A stretch of DNA of 49,194 bases from Candidatus Poribacteria bacterium (GCA_021295755.1 JAGWBT010000028.1:4414-53607); one strand, 5' to 3'; positions 9,008 to 17,508 are shown, counted from the first letter of the stretch. Program-made: numbers and translations. Notes: a model not told the origin generated them from the sequence alone.

Positions 9008-10366
9008 CTATAGTAGTGCACTTAGTGCACCGTAGAGATCTTTGACACCAACCAAGTCAATATCTTCCTTCAACTCTAAGCCTTTACGATTGGATTCGGG
9101 GAAAACTGCACGATTAAAACCTAACTTTGCAGCCTCCAGTAGCCGTTTCTCAATATGCGCAACGGCACGAACTTCCCCACCCAGACCGACTTCGCCAATA
9201 ACAACAGTTCGCGAATCAATTGCTATATCTCGGTGACTCGATGTTATCGCAATGGCAGCACCTAAGTCAATACCCGGTTCTTCAACGCGCATCCCGCCTG
9301 TAATATTGACAAATACATCCGAATCACCGATGTCAAGCCCGATTCGTTTCTGTAGGACCGCTATCAACAGTGCAATGCGTTGGCGATCCACCCCCGCTGC
9401 TGTGTTGCGGGGAAAACCAAAGTTTGCGGGAGAAACCAACGCTTGGAGTTCTAGCAGGAGCGGGCGGGTGCCTTCAATACTCGACACCACTACCGATCCG
9501 GAGGTATTCTCCTGTCGCTCACTGATAAACATCTCTGATGGATTCTTGACCTCGACAAGACCGCGACTTAACATCTCGAAGATCCCGATTTCGTTGGTCG
9601 AACCAAATCGGTTCTTCACAGAACGCAGAATACGGTAGATATGCTGCTTCTCACCCTCAAAGTAGAGGACCGTATCAACCATGTGTTCTAAAACACGGGG
9701 ACCTGCCAGCGAACCCTCTTTGGTTACGTGTCCAACGAGGATGATTGGGATATTTTTACTTTTAGCGATAACCAATAATTGTGCTGCGCTCTCACGAACC
9801 TGTGCGACGCTACCCGGAGCAGATTGTAACCCGGGGAGGTAGACCGCTTGGATCGAATCAATAACAACCATACGGGGATCGACCTGTGTGATTTGTGATT
9901 CTATCTGCTCCAGGTTATTTTCGCACAGAACGTACAACGAATCAGAGGTGATGCCGAGCCGGTTTGCCCGCAACTTTGTTTGGGCAACTGACTCCTCGCC
10001 CGACACATACAGCACTCCCCCATAAGTGCGGCTCAACGCATCGCTCACTTGCAACAGTATTGTCGATTTACCAATTCCCGGATCGCCACCGATCAACACC
10101 ACAGACCCCGGCACAATCCCACCGCCAAGGACTCGGTCAAATTCACCAATCCCCGTGAGTTGCCGGTCTGATTCGCTCGCACTAATCCGCGTAATAGGCG
10201 CAGGATCGCTCGCAGGCTGCGCTGCGAGTCGGGGATGTACAGATGCCGCTTCCTCTATCTCCTCTACGAAAGTGTTCCAGTTATCACACCCCGGACAGCG
10301 CCCAAGCCATCTGATAGAGGAGTGACCACATTCCTGACAAACAAACTGTCGACTCTCTTTTGCCAT
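9008..10366 (-). CDS. radA: DNA repair protein RadA (Sms)
   Basis: RadA is a RecA-like branch-migration helicase acting in recombination and in processing of transformation intermediates. The 452-residue product has the N-terminal zinc finger (C-Q-E-C then C-P-G-C), a RecA-type ATPase with Walker A G-G-D-P-G-I-G-K-S-T and Walker B M-V-V-I-D-S-I-Q, and the RadA-specific K-N-R-F-G motif. A Lon-like C-terminal domain follows, with G-G-M-R-V-E-E-P and an E-V-G-L-G-G-E-V-R motif. The length is normal. It precedes the yacL-ispD gene by 83 nt and follows mlaD by 31 nt, all on one strand. Confidence 0.97.
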   Translation of the reverse strand: MAKESRQFVCQECGHSSIRWLGRCPGCDNWNTFVEEIEEAASVHPRLAAQPASDPAPITRISASESDRQLTGIGEFDRVLGGGIVPGSVVLIGGDPGIGKSTILLQVSDALSRTYGGVLYVSGEESVAQTKLRANRLGITSDSLYVLCENNLEQIESQITQVDPRMVVIDSIQAVYLPGLQSAPGSVAQVRESAAQLLVIAKSKNIPIILVGHVTKEGSLAGPRVLEHMVDTVLYFEGEKQHIYRILRSVKNRFGSTNEIGIFEMLSRGLVEVKNPSEMFISERQENTSGSVVVSSIEGTRPLLLELQALVSPANFGFPRNTAAGVDRQRIALLIAVLQKRIGLDIGDSDVFVNITGGMRVEEPGIDLGAAIAITSSHRDIAIDSRTVVIGEVGLGGEVRAVAHIEKRLLEAAKLGFNRAVFPESNRKGLELKEDIDLVGVKDLYGALSALL

Positions 10367-10397
10367 TTTAGGTATTCGTCCCAGTGTCTAAGCCAGT

Positions 10398-11963
10398 TTA
10401 CCAGTTTTTCGACAAGAACCGAAGTCCCGCTGTATAGCGAATATTACCCGATGTCAAATCCTCTGCGCCGATAATAATCTGTCCATTCCGAAAAAACCGC
10501 CACGCCACTTCCGCGCCGAGTTCTGGATTTTTGCTAGTCAGATGTGTGCCCTCTAAGCTAATGCCAAGTCTTCGGGCGAGCAGCCACACATCGAATCCCA
10601 CACCAACCTTGGAGCGCATGAACCCAACGCGACCTCGCAGATGGTCGGTGAAGTCATAACCGTACTGGAAGTCTACCTTTATCTCCTCTGCACGCGTTCC
10701 TAAACCGAGACGGTATCGCTGCTTATTCCGGGGAAATAACAAAACACCTAACTCGTTGTGCAGACTCTCCTCAAGGCTTAAATATCTGAGTTCGTAATCC
10801 CAGCCAAATTCAGGTATCTTGATTTGCTCCGAGCCCTGATCCAACGTCCGAGATAAATCTTGAAATGCGAGCATTGTCTCGTCTACCGTTTTCATCGTTT
10901 TCCGCATTTCATTGAGCGCATCCGGTTCATTCAACAACTGAGCGATGCTGCCCTCCCCACCCTGCACGGTATAAAGCAGTTGGTTCACATTATCGCGCAG
11001 CCCATCCAACCCTTGGGTCGAACTGGTAAGGCTTTCGAGCAGTTGGTCGACTTTAGGTGTTTCAGTGGCAATGACCTCCTTGCTCTGTGCAATCAGATCC
11101 GAAAGTTCGGAAGTCAATTCAGCGAGATTTTGATCTAATTGCTGAGACAACTGGTGAAAATTTGTAGCACTTGCCTGCAAGTCAGCGATTACCTGTTCTA
11201 CAGGGGACGTATTACGATTTACCAAATCAAGCACCGCTCGATTAATGTCGCCGATCTGACTACTGATTAGTAAAGTATCACTTTCTAATCTATCCATCAG
11301 ACGATTAAACCGTTTATAGGTCTGCGCCAAGCGAAAATCGTTTTCCTGTGCGATACGGTTCAGATTTTGTACAGCGTCCTGCGTAGCACCTACTACCTCC
11401 GTTAAAGCGCGGCTAGTTTGCTCAATGAGCGCCCCCATTTCCACAACACTTGCGCTAAGGTTCTCCTGATTCGCTTCCATAAACTGGTTCACGGATTCAA
11501 GAAATTGTGTGCCTTGTCTAACAATATAGTCCCCTCGTGTAGCGAGTTCCGAAAGGTCAAGCGGATCTGTGCCTATCAGCGGAAGATCCACTGTTTTCAA
11601 GTTTGGATTCCCAACGGGACCATTCGTCAAATGAATATACGCTTCGCCGACAAAGCCGATGACTCCCACTTTTACCTGACACCCTTGGCGCAGCCGTTGA
11701 AAGGCGTCCTTGACCCGCATCTGAACTTCAACACGGGTTCCGTCTTGATTCAGTTCAACACCCGTGACTTTGCCGACCTGTACACCGGCAAGCTGAACCT
11801 TCGCACCAACGCGGAGATCACCAGCATTATTAAAGCTGACACGTACCAGTTCGCCACTCACACTCCAAGGGGAGTTAGCGGCATTCACTATCAAAATCAC
11901 AAGGAGAACAACACCAATAATGACAACAAGTCCCACCTTGAGCTGCACACTCCACGCCCCCAT
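10398..11963 (-). CDS. mlaD: MCE/MlaD-family lipid-transport protein with beta-rich C-terminal domain
   Basis: This is the substrate-binding subunit of an MCE lipid-transport system. Residues 8-27 form one inner-membrane helix, so the bulk is periplasmic. The MCE domain spans about 38-130 (V-S-F-N-N-A-G-D-L-R-V-G-A-K-V, then G-V-I-G-F-V-G-E-A-Y-I-H). A long heptad-rich coiled coil runs from about 150 to 385. The last 120 residues are different: alternating hydrophobic/polar strands with glycines and aromatic ends, such as R-Y-R-L-G-L-G-T-R and V-D-F-Q-Y-G-Y-D-F, closing near the C-terminal Trp. That pattern resembles a small outer-membrane beta-barrel and makes the protein far longer than E. 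coli MlaD (183 residues). mlaF lies 21 nt upstream. SD-like GAGGTG precedes the ATG. A separate MlaC or MlaB is not seen. Confidence 0.9.
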   Translation of the reverse strand: MGAWSVQLKVGLVVIIGVVLLVILIVNAANSPWSVSGELVRVSFNNAGDLRVGAKVQLAGVQVGKVTGVELNQDGTRVEVQMRVKDAFQRLRQGCQVKVGVIGFVGEAYIHLTNGPVGNPNLKTVDLPLIGTDPLDLSELATRGDYIVRQGTQFLESVNQFMEANQENLSASVVEMGALIEQTSRALTEVVGATQDAVQNLNRIAQENDFRLAQTYKRFNRLMDRLESDTLLISSQIGDINRAVLDLVNRNTSPVEQVIADLQASATNFHQLSQQLDQNLAELTSELSDLIAQSKEVIATETPKVDQLLESLTSSTQGLDGLRDNVNQLLYTVQGGEGSIAQLLNEPDALNEMRKTMKTVDETMLAFQDLSRTLDQGSEQIKIPEFGWDYELRYLSLEESLHNELGVLLFPRNKQRYRLGLGTRAEEIKVDFQYGYDFTDHLRGRVGFMRSKVGVGFDVWLLARRLGISLEGTHLTSKNPELGAEVAWRFFRNGQIIIGAEDLTSGNIRYTAGLRFLSKNW

Positions 11964-11984
11964 TAATCACCTCACCTGCAATCG

Positions 11985-12722
11985 TTAATTTTGATGATGG
12001 TTTTCATGAGCAATAAATTGCTGTAAAACCGGGTTATCAATCTTCCAAATTTCATCCGGGGTTCCGTGAGCAATAACTTGACCTTGGTGTATCATTGCCA
12101 TCCTTGTGCCGACTGAAAAGGCACTCGCCATATCGTGCGTAACAACAACAGAAGTCACTTGGAGCTTCTGATGCAGATCGCGTATGAGTCGGTTGATTTC
12201 TAAGGCTGTAATCGGATCTAACCCTGTCGTCGGCTCATCGTATAGTATCACTTCTGGATTGCACGCAATAGCACGGGCGAGTCCGACCCGCTTGCGCATA
12301 CCCCCACTGAGTTCTGCTGGTCTCAGGTCCTGAGTGCTGTCGAGTTGGACTAAATGCAGCTTTTCGGCAACAATTTCGTCAATTTCACGTTTACTGAGTT
12401 TCATGTGCTGGGAAACCATAAACCCAACATTTTCCGCAACAGTCATCGAGTCAAAAAGGGCTGCCGATTGGAAAAGCATGCCGAGCTTTCGACGGGTCCG
12501 GTTCAATGCTTTTCGTGTGAACTGGGTGATATCTTCGCCATCAATCCAGATTTGTCCTTGATCCGGTTTCATTAGCCCGGTAATCATTTTGAGCAGAACA
12601 CTTTTCCCACAGCCACTCTGTCCCATAACGACCAATGTCTCGCCACGTGGGATATAAAGTTCAAGGCCGGTGAGAACCTCTTTGTTTTCAAAGTTTTTCC
12701 AAAGATCTTCAATCCAAATCAT
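11985..12722 (-). CDS. mlaF: MCE/Mla lipid transporter ATP-binding protein
   Basis: This cytoplasmic ATPase energises MlaE-MlaD-dependent phospholipid movement between the membranes. The 245-residue product has Walker A G-Q-S-G-C-G-K-S, the ABC signature E-L-S-G-G-M-R-K-R (the M-R-K-R form is typical of MlaF/TTG2A), Walker B V-I-L-Y-D-E-P-T-T-G-L-D-P and the switch V-V-T-H-D. The C-terminal extension of some MlaF proteins is short here (A-H-E-N-H-H-Q-N). It lies between mlaE (100 nt upstream) and mlaD (21 nt downstream), the expected EFD order. A 20-bp tandem duplication sits directly upstream of the start. Confidence 0.96.
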   Translation of the reverse strand: MIWIEDLWKNFENKEVLTGLELYIPRGETLVVMGQSGCGKSVLLKMITGLMKPDQGQIWIDGEDITQFTRKALNRTRRKLGMLFQSAALFDSMTVAENVGFMVSQHMKLSKREIDEIVAEKLHLVQLDSTQDLRPAELSGGMRKRVGLARAIACNPEVILYDEPTTGLDPITALEINRLIRDLHQKLQVTSVVVTHDMASAFSVGTRMAMIHQGQVIAHGTPDEIWKIDNPVLQQFIAHENHHQN

Positions 12723-12729
12723 TTCACTT

Positions 12730-12769
12730 ACCGTAGAGTCACGACACAGACCGTAGAGTCACGACACAG
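12730..12769. repeat. Tandem 20-bp duplication upstream of mlaF
   Basis: Two exact head-to-tail copies of a 20-bp unit beginning ACCGTAGAGTCACG occupy 12730-12749 and 12750-12769, in the 100-nt gap between mlaE and mlaF, 8 nt before the mlaF start. The duplication pushes any ribosome site or small operator into two copies; alternatively it is simple replication slippage. Confidence 0.9.
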
Positions 12770-12822
12770 TTAGGGACCAAGTGTAATATTGATAGACCTC
12801 GCCCCTTATTGCGTTCCGCCGG

Positions 12823-13671
12823 TTATTGCAACCCCCAAACCGTATAAAGGAAATGGTTCAAAAATGCATCCAGAGCCAAGATAGAAACTAACGACGTTAC
12901 CGCTGATCCTGTTGTCGATTTGCCAACCCCTTCGGCACCGCCCGCTGAAGAAATTGTAAAACCTTTGTAGCAACCTATCGAAGCAATTGCCATCCCAAAC
13001 GCTGATGCTTTAACAAGACTGATAACAATACTGTTAATAAACAAATTTGCTTGGGCTAGTTTAAGGAAAAAGAGACCATTCATATCAAACAGGATAATGG
13101 CTGCGAGATAGCCACCGGCAATGCCAAAAACAATCGCAAAAAGGGTCAGGATCGGCAGCATGATTGCACAAGCAAGAAAACGGGGAACAACGAGGTATTT
13201 GACCGGATTAGTTGCCATAACCTCAAGGGCATCTATCTGTTCCGTCACCTTCATGGTCCCCAGTTCCGCCGTAATCGACGCCCCGATTCGTCCGGCAAGT
13301 ACAAATGCAGTGACCATCGGTCCCAGTTCTTTAACGACAGATACGGTGACAAATTTACCAAGTGTACCCTCTGCCGAAAGCTGGATAAGCTGATGGTAGC
13401 CCTGTGTCGCTAAGACCATGCCGGTAAAAAGTCCAGAAATCAGCACCACCGATATCGAGTTGACACCAATCAAATACAACTGATGGACTAGCAGTTTAAG
13501 TTGAAGTGGAGGCCTAAAGGCTAACGCCCAAGTCTCCCACACCAGCATGGTCGCACTCCCAAGCCCAGATATCCAGTTCAAGGCTCGGCTGCCTGCAAAA
13601 TCGATAAAGCGGATTAAGAAGTTGCGGGAATCGTATAGCGTCTGGCGTTGGATAGGAGATTGGTCATTCAT
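12823..13671 (-). CDS. mlaE: MCE/Mla lipid transporter permease
   Basis: MlaE is the inner-membrane permease of the MCE transporter. The product has the MlaE pattern: an N-terminal amphipathic region and several membrane segments (for example S-I-S-V-V-L-I-S-G-L-F-T-G and A-I-M-L-P-I-L-T-L-F-A-I-V-F-G). The conserved cytoplasmic loop E-L-G-P-M-V-T-A, G-R-I-G-A-S-I-T-A-E-L-G-T-M and Q-I-D-A-L-E-V-M is the ATPase-coupling region. C-terminal G-A-E-G-V-G-K-S-T-T-G-S-A-V is also typical. A GTG at 13683 is in frame, but the ATG at 13671 gives a usual 282-residue protein; no strong Shine-Dalgarno is seen for either. It heads mlaE-mlaF-mlaD. Confidence 0.95.
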   Translation of the reverse strand: MNDQSPIQRQTLYDSRNFLIRFIDFAGSRALNWISGLGSATMLVWETWALAFRPPLQLKLLVHQLYLIGVNSISVVLISGLFTGMVLATQGYHQLIQLSAEGTLGKFVTVSVVKELGPMVTAFVLAGRIGASITAELGTMKVTEQIDALEVMATNPVKYLVVPRFLACAIMLPILTLFAIVFGIAGGYLAAIILFDMNGLFFLKLAQANLFINSIVISLVKASAFGMAIASIGCYKGFTISSAGGAEGVGKSTTGSAVTSLVSILALDAFLNHFLYTVWGLQ

Positions 13672-13746
13672 AGCGGGACACACGGGATAAAGGTCGCAAA
13701 AAACTTAAGGATGCCTACATAAGGGATTTAACGATCCTATCCCTAA

Positions 13747-15078
13747 CTAATAGGACATGTTGGCAAACCGCATCTGTGTTTTATTGAATTCTAATCTGAC
13801 TGTACCTGTGGGCCCATTACGTTGCTTTTTGATAATCAGATCGGCAGTTCCTTGGTCATCTGCAGCTTCATCGTAATAGTCTTCCCGATACAAGAATGCA
13901 ACTAGATCAGCGTCCTGCTCAATAGCTCCAGATTCCCGTAAATCGGATAATAGCGGACGTTTATCCGGACGTTTCTCAACCTCACGGCTCAACTGGGAAC
14001 ATGCAATAATCGGTGTATCCAGTTCCCAAGCAAGGGTCTTGAGCGCACGTGAAATATCAGAAATCTCTTCTACCCGTCCGGAATATCGACCCGACCCACT
14101 CAGCAGCTGCAAATAATCAACGATAATTACCGCGAGATCGTTGTGTTCGCCTTTCAAACGGCGCCCCTCTGCACGCAGCGTCTGTACGGTCACCCCCCTT
14201 GTATCATTAATAAAAATTGGCACGGACATTAGGCTACTGACCGCCTGCGTCAAGCCTGTCCAGTCCTCGCCCGTCAAATTGCCAGTGCGAAGGTGACCAA
14301 AGTTAATCTGGGCTTCAGCAGCCAACATCCGCAATAGCACCTGCTGCGTGGGCATTTCAAGGCTGAATATCGCAACTGGCAATTCCTGCTCAATAGCAAT
14401 ATTCTGAGCCATATTCAATACTAACGTACTTTTGCCCATGCTGGGCCGCGCCGCAATAATAATCAAATCACCACGCTGCAGCCCCGAAGTCATTAGATCA
14501 AAATCAGTAAAGCCCGTCGGTATACCGACGTATTGGTCCTGTTTATGGAAGAGTTGCTCGATCCCTGCCAAGGTTTCCTTGACAATCGAGCCAACCGATA
14601 CAAATCCTTGGTCATCCTCCGCTTGACCGAGACGAAAGACTCCTTCTTGGGCTTGATCCAGCACATCCCGGAGTTCCTGATCCTGGTCACGCGCTAGATT
14701 GCTGATCTGCTCTCCCGTTTGCACTAACTGCCGGCGTGTCGATTTCTCTCGAACAATCTGTGCATAGAACTCGGTGCTTTCCGTTTCGACAATACGGGCT
14801 TGCAGATCATAGAGGTAAAGATCGCCACCCGCTCGATTGAGTTCATTTTTTCTTTCGAGCTCATCCGACACAAGGAGCGGATCCACCTTGTTATGACGCT
14901 CATAGACCGCAAGAATCGCCGCACAAATGAGCTGATGATCTGCAGTAAAAAAATCCTCCGAAGTATGACCGAGAATAGCGATCACGCGGGGAATCACTGC
15001 GCTATCTACCATCATGGATCCAAGCACAGCTTGCTCTGCTTCCCTGTCGTGAAGGAGTTCCGTAGTTTTGGTATTCAT
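13747..15078 (-). CDS. dnaB: Replicative DNA helicase DnaB
   Basis: DnaB is the hexameric helicase that unwinds DNA ahead of the polymerase. The 443-residue product has the N-terminal primase-interacting domain (R-E-A-E-Q-A-V-L-G-S-M) and a linker. The RecA-fold C-terminal domain follows, with Walker A A-R-P-S-M-G-K-S-T, Walker B I-I-V-D-Y-L-Q-L-L, and S-R-E-V-E-K-R-P-D-K-R-P-L-L-S-D-L-R-E-S-G-A-I-E-Q. No intein is present. It follows rplI by 38 nt; the S6-SSB-S18-L9-DnaB order is a widely conserved cluster. A loader, probably the DciA-like protein at 26253-26765, is encoded elsewhere in the window. Confidence 0.97.
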   Translation of the reverse strand: MNTKTTELLHDREAEQAVLGSMMVDSAVIPRVIAILGHTSEDFFTADHQLICAAILAVYERHNKVDPLLVSDELERKNELNRAGGDLYLYDLQARIVETESTEFYAQIVREKSTRRQLVQTGEQISNLARDQDQELRDVLDQAQEGVFRLGQAEDDQGFVSVGSIVKETLAGIEQLFHKQDQYVGIPTGFTDFDLMTSGLQRGDLIIIAARPSMGKSTLVLNMAQNIAIEQELPVAIFSLEMPTQQVLLRMLAAEAQINFGHLRTGNLTGEDWTGLTQAVSSLMSVPIFINDTRGVTVQTLRAEGRRLKGEHNDLAVIIVDYLQLLSGSGRYSGRVEEISDISRALKTLAWELDTPIIACSQLSREVEKRPDKRPLLSDLRESGAIEQDADLVAFLYREDYYDEAADDQGTADLIIKKQRNGPTGTVRLEFNKTQMRFANMSY

Positions 15079-15116
15079 CGTTCAACCCGGAGTTTATGAC
15101 TAGCGAAGTCTGTTCG

Positions 15117-15569
15117 TCAAGATGACTCTTCACGAACAACAACAATCTGAATATCTGCGGCAACGTCAGCGTGAAAGCGGATAGGAACTGTGAAAACACC
15201 TAGCTCTCTAATCGGTTCGTCTAGTTCAATATTCCGCCGATCTACTTCAATATCCTGGCTCGCCAGTGCTTCCGCGATATCCATTGAGGTAATCGATCCA
15301 AAAAGTCGATCGTTTTCCCCAGCGCGTCTTTGGATTGTACAAGTGACTTCTGCGATACGGCTTGCGAGTTCTTCAGCTTTTACTTTCGCTTTTTCACCTT
15401 GGGTTGCTAGTAAATGTCGTTCATGCTCAAGCATCCGTCGGTTTTTTTCTGTTGCTCGAACTGCTAGTTGCATGGGGATGAGATAGTTACGGGCATAACC
15501 GTTGGCAACTGTTAAAATGTCCCCCTCATCTCCAAGCGTTTCAACTCTTTTTTTGAGAATAACTTCCAT
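15117..15569 (-). CDS. rplI: 50S ribosomal protein L9
   Basis: L9 binds 23S rRNA and helps control mRNA translocation. At 150 residues it has the normal length and the two-domain form: an N-terminal M-E-V-I-L-K-K-R-V-E with G-D-I-L-T-V-A-N-G-Y-A-R-N-Y-L-I-P, a long central helix, and a C-terminal domain with L-F-G-S-I-T. GAGAGG precedes the ATG at 15569. It lies between rpsR and dnaB, separated from rpsR by a 358-nt gap that may hold its own promoter. Confidence 0.97.
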   Translation of the reverse strand: MEVILKKRVETLGDEGDILTVANGYARNYLIPMQLAVRATEKNRRMLEHERHLLATQGEKAKVKAEELASRIAEVTCTIQRRAGENDRLFGSITSMDIAEALASQDIEVDRRNIELDEPIRELGVFTVPIRFHADVAADIQIVVVREESS

Positions 15570-15927
15570 AAAATGCCTCTCAATTTTTTTGACTAAGCAT
15601 ATTTACAATTGGTTTATTGGTTCATCACACACCGGTACGATTCCGAGATTTGTCAGGGCACTGACAGGTCAAAAAAAATTTCAACCTTACATCGGGGGGT
15701 CATCATTGGCGGGTGTCTCTCTGAACCCCGATGGACCCTAGCTTCAGAGCGTTTGTAGATTTGTACCACGCAGCAGAAGGGGCGTGTAGACAGCTTGCTG
15801 ACCTGACATATACGCACTGTTTATGAACCGTTTTTTCACTGAAATGGCAACATAACCTCGCCAAATGTCAGGAATTTGTCAGGGCACTAACAGGTCTAAA
15901 CTCTGAAGTGCGTAAGTTCTGACTAAT
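15570..15927. repeat. 358-nt gap between rpsR and rplI with a repeated hairpin motif
   Basis: No gene is seen here. A 23-nt motif, beginning ATTTGTCAGGGCACT and ending ACAGGTC, occurs at 15648-15670 and again at 15874-15896 with one difference. In the first copy TGTCAG and CTGACA form a 6-bp stem around GGCA. CATCGGGG at 15690-15697 and CCCCGATG at 15726-15733 can pair over a 28-nt loop; on the minus strand an 8-T run follows shortly after. These could form a weak attenuator between rpsR and rplI, or be remnants of a dispersed repeat. Confidence 0.6.
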
Positions 15928-16227
15928 CTACTGTTGTGTTGTAAAAGGCACTAAGGCAATGTTACGCGCACGTTTGATGGATCGTGTTACTTCCCTTTGA
16001 TGCTTTGCACAGTTTCCCGAAACCCGTCGTGGCAGAATTTTACCACGATCCGTCATAAAATTTCTGAGTATTTCAATACTCTTATAATCAATGAAATCGA
16101 CTTTATCCATGCAAAATCGACACCGTTTGCGACGTCCTCTTCGATAGGGCGTCTCACGGTTATCTCTTAAGTTGTCACGGTTATCTCTTGTGTTACCCCG
16201 TCTGTCACCCCGTTGTTCCCTTGCCAC
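15928..16227 (-). CDS. rpsR: 30S ribosomal protein S18
   Basis: S18 pairs with S6 on the platform of the small subunit. The 99-residue product starts at a GTG (16227) preceded by GGAGG with a 9-nt spacer; a longer frame upstream is not supported. The N-terminus is Arg/Asn/Asp-rich low complexity. The conserved part contains C-R-F-C (a zinc-ribbon S18 form), [19 protein letters not shown] and [18 protein letters not shown], ending V-P-F-T-T-Q-Q. It lies downstream of ssb behind a hairpin. Confidence 0.96.
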   Translation of the reverse strand: MAREQRGDRRGNTRDNRDNLRDNRETPYRRGRRKRCRFCMDKVDFIDYKSIEILRNFMTDRGKILPRRVSGNCAKHQREVTRSIKRARNIALVPFTTQQ

Positions 16228-16257
16228 AATTTTAGTCCTCCAATTTGTAATACAGAA

Positions 16258-16288
16258 GAAAAGCGGGCATTGACCGCGCCCGCTTTTC
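16258..16288 (-). terminator. Stem-loop between ssb and rpsR (attenuator or terminator)
   Basis: An exact 11-bp stem (GAAAAGCGGGC at 16258-16268 with its complement at 16278-16288) encloses a 9-nt loop. Read on the minus strand the second arm ends in a T-rich run (CTTTTCTTCT). This is the form of an intrinsic terminator and would reduce transcription from ssb into rpsR, or act as a processing site. Confidence 0.7.
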
Positions 16289-16325
16289 ATTCCTCATGTT
16301 CGTTAATTTTATACAGCGGTTAATC

Positions 16326-16775
16326 TCAGAAAGGAATGTCGTCGTCAGTCGTCGACGGTCCCTCTTCCCCGGAAAATTCGGGTGATGAAGGCATCGATCC
16401 GGGTGACGCTTGGTCGTAAGCACCAACACCGTCATCATCTTGACGACCGCCTACAAATTCAAACCGATCAACCATAACGCTATGTTTACTTCGTCTTTGA
16501 CCATCATCGGTTTCCCATGATTGGAATCTCAGGCGCCCCTCAACTAATATGGGACGACCTTTCTGAAAGTATTCGTTGATAACTTCAGCAGTTCTTCCAA
16601 AAGCATCAAGATCTACAAAACAAACTTCTTCCTTCTTCTCGCCAGACTGACGATCGTTGTAAACACGATTAACAGCGATACCAACTCTTGCCACAGCCGT
16701 TCCGCTCGGAAGATACTGCAACTCCGGATCACGGGTAAGGTTTCCCATAAGTATGACCTTGTTGTAGCTTGCCAT
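16326..16775 (-). CDS. ssb: Single-stranded DNA-binding protein
   Basis: SSB coats single-stranded DNA during replication and repair. The 149-residue product has the OB fold (N-K-V-I-L-M-G-N-L-T-R-D-P-E-L-Q-Y, then V-E-G-R-L-R-F-Q-S-W), a Gly/Ser/Pro-rich linker and the acidic interaction tip D-D-D-I-P-F. It lies between rpsF (58 nt upstream) and rpsR, the standard position. Start ATG 16775 follows a GGAGACAAT leader. Confidence 0.97.
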   Translation of the reverse strand: MASYNKVILMGNLTRDPELQYLPSGTAVARVGIAVNRVYNDRQSGEKKEEVCFVDLDAFGRTAEVINEYFQKGRPILVEGRLRFQSWETDDGQRRSKHSVMVDRFEFVGGRQDDDGVGAYDQASPGSMPSSPEFSGEEGPSTTDDDIPF

Positions 16776-16833
16776 GATTATTGTCTCCTTATGCTTTGGC
16801 TGATGCTATCTTTATCAGCCGTATCAATAAGCA

Positions 16834-17247
16834 TTAAATGTATTTATCCTCGTTTGCATCTTCGTCTTCGCTCTCAACATCTTTAAAAGAACGAGCATCT
16901 GTCGAGTCGCTTTCTTCTTCCTGTGCTGCCGACGGATGGCCCGGCGTAGGTGCGGTTAGATCCCCTTCAAATTGCACAACGATATGCTTGATAATCAGTT
17001 CCGTAATTCGATAGTGACCATTCAGTTGAGTTACAAACTCAGGGCTACTTTCAAACACGATAAGCACATAATAGCCATCATTGTGCTGCTTCACTGCATA
17101 AGCGAGCCTTTTCTTCCCCCATGGATCTACCTTTAGGACCTTACCTCCACCAGATTCGATAGCCGTCTTGACGCCTTCAATAACGCCATCTGCTTGGCTT
17201 TCATCTATATCTGGGTTAATAATAAAAATAGTTTCGTATTGACCCAC
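16834..17247 (-). CDS. rpsF: 30S ribosomal protein S6 with acidic C-terminal tail
   Basis: S6 forms a heterodimer with S18 on 16S rRNA. Residues 1 to about 95 are the normal ferredoxin-like fold (Y-E-T-I-F-I-I-N-P-D, W-G-K-K-R-L-A-Y, Y-Y-V-L-I-V-F-E-S). The remaining 40 residues are an acidic, Ser-rich tail ending D-E-D-A-N-E-D-K-Y-I, longer than in many S6 proteins. The start is a GTG at 17247 with GGGAGG 10 nt upstream. It is the first gene of the rpsF-ssb-rpsR-rplI-dnaB cluster, and a strong promoter lies about 145 nt upstream. Confidence 0.95.
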   Translation of the reverse strand: MGQYETIFIINPDIDESQADGVIEGVKTAIESGGGKVLKVDPWGKKRLAYAVKQHNDGYYVLIVFESSPEFVTQLNGHYRITELIIKHIVVQFEGDLTAPTPGHPSAAQEEESDSTDARSFKDVESEDEDANEDKYI

Positions 17248-17391
17248 TGCTCTCGTACCTCCCTTTGGACGAATGGCTCCAATCTAAATTTTGACCGATA
17301 TTTACTCGCAGCGAAAAAATCTCCTGCATCTCCCTCATAATAACAATACCAAAATTCATAATCAGTCAATGATGGAGCAGAGATTGGTTAA

Positions 17392-17420
17392 ATTATACCA
17401 TAATTCGCTTGCTTTATCAA
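17392..17420 (-). promoter_or_regulatory. Sigma70-type promoter of the rpsF cluster
   Basis: On the minus strand TTGATA (17415-17420) and a perfect TATAAT (17392-17397) are separated by exactly 17 nt. Transcription would start near 17385, leaving a leader of about 138 nt before rpsF, room for S6:S18 autoregulation. No specific leader structure was identified. Confidence 0.75.
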
Positions 17421-17466
17421 CCGTTTTTCGCTGAACGTAGAAATATGTATCAAGAGCAGATTCTTA

Positions 17467-17495
17467 TGGACAACATCGGGTGCGTTGACTATAAT
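17467..17495 (+). promoter_or_regulatory. Sigma70-type promoter of discoidin-like lipoprotein C
   Basis: TGGACA (17467-17472, one mismatch to TTGACA) and TATAAT (17490-17495) are separated by 17 nt. Predicted start is near 17502, just before the palindrome at 17509-17530. It diverges from the rpsF promoter; the two -10 boxes are about 95 nt apart. Confidence 0.65.
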
Positions 17496-17508
17496 TTGTG
17501 TGGATGCA

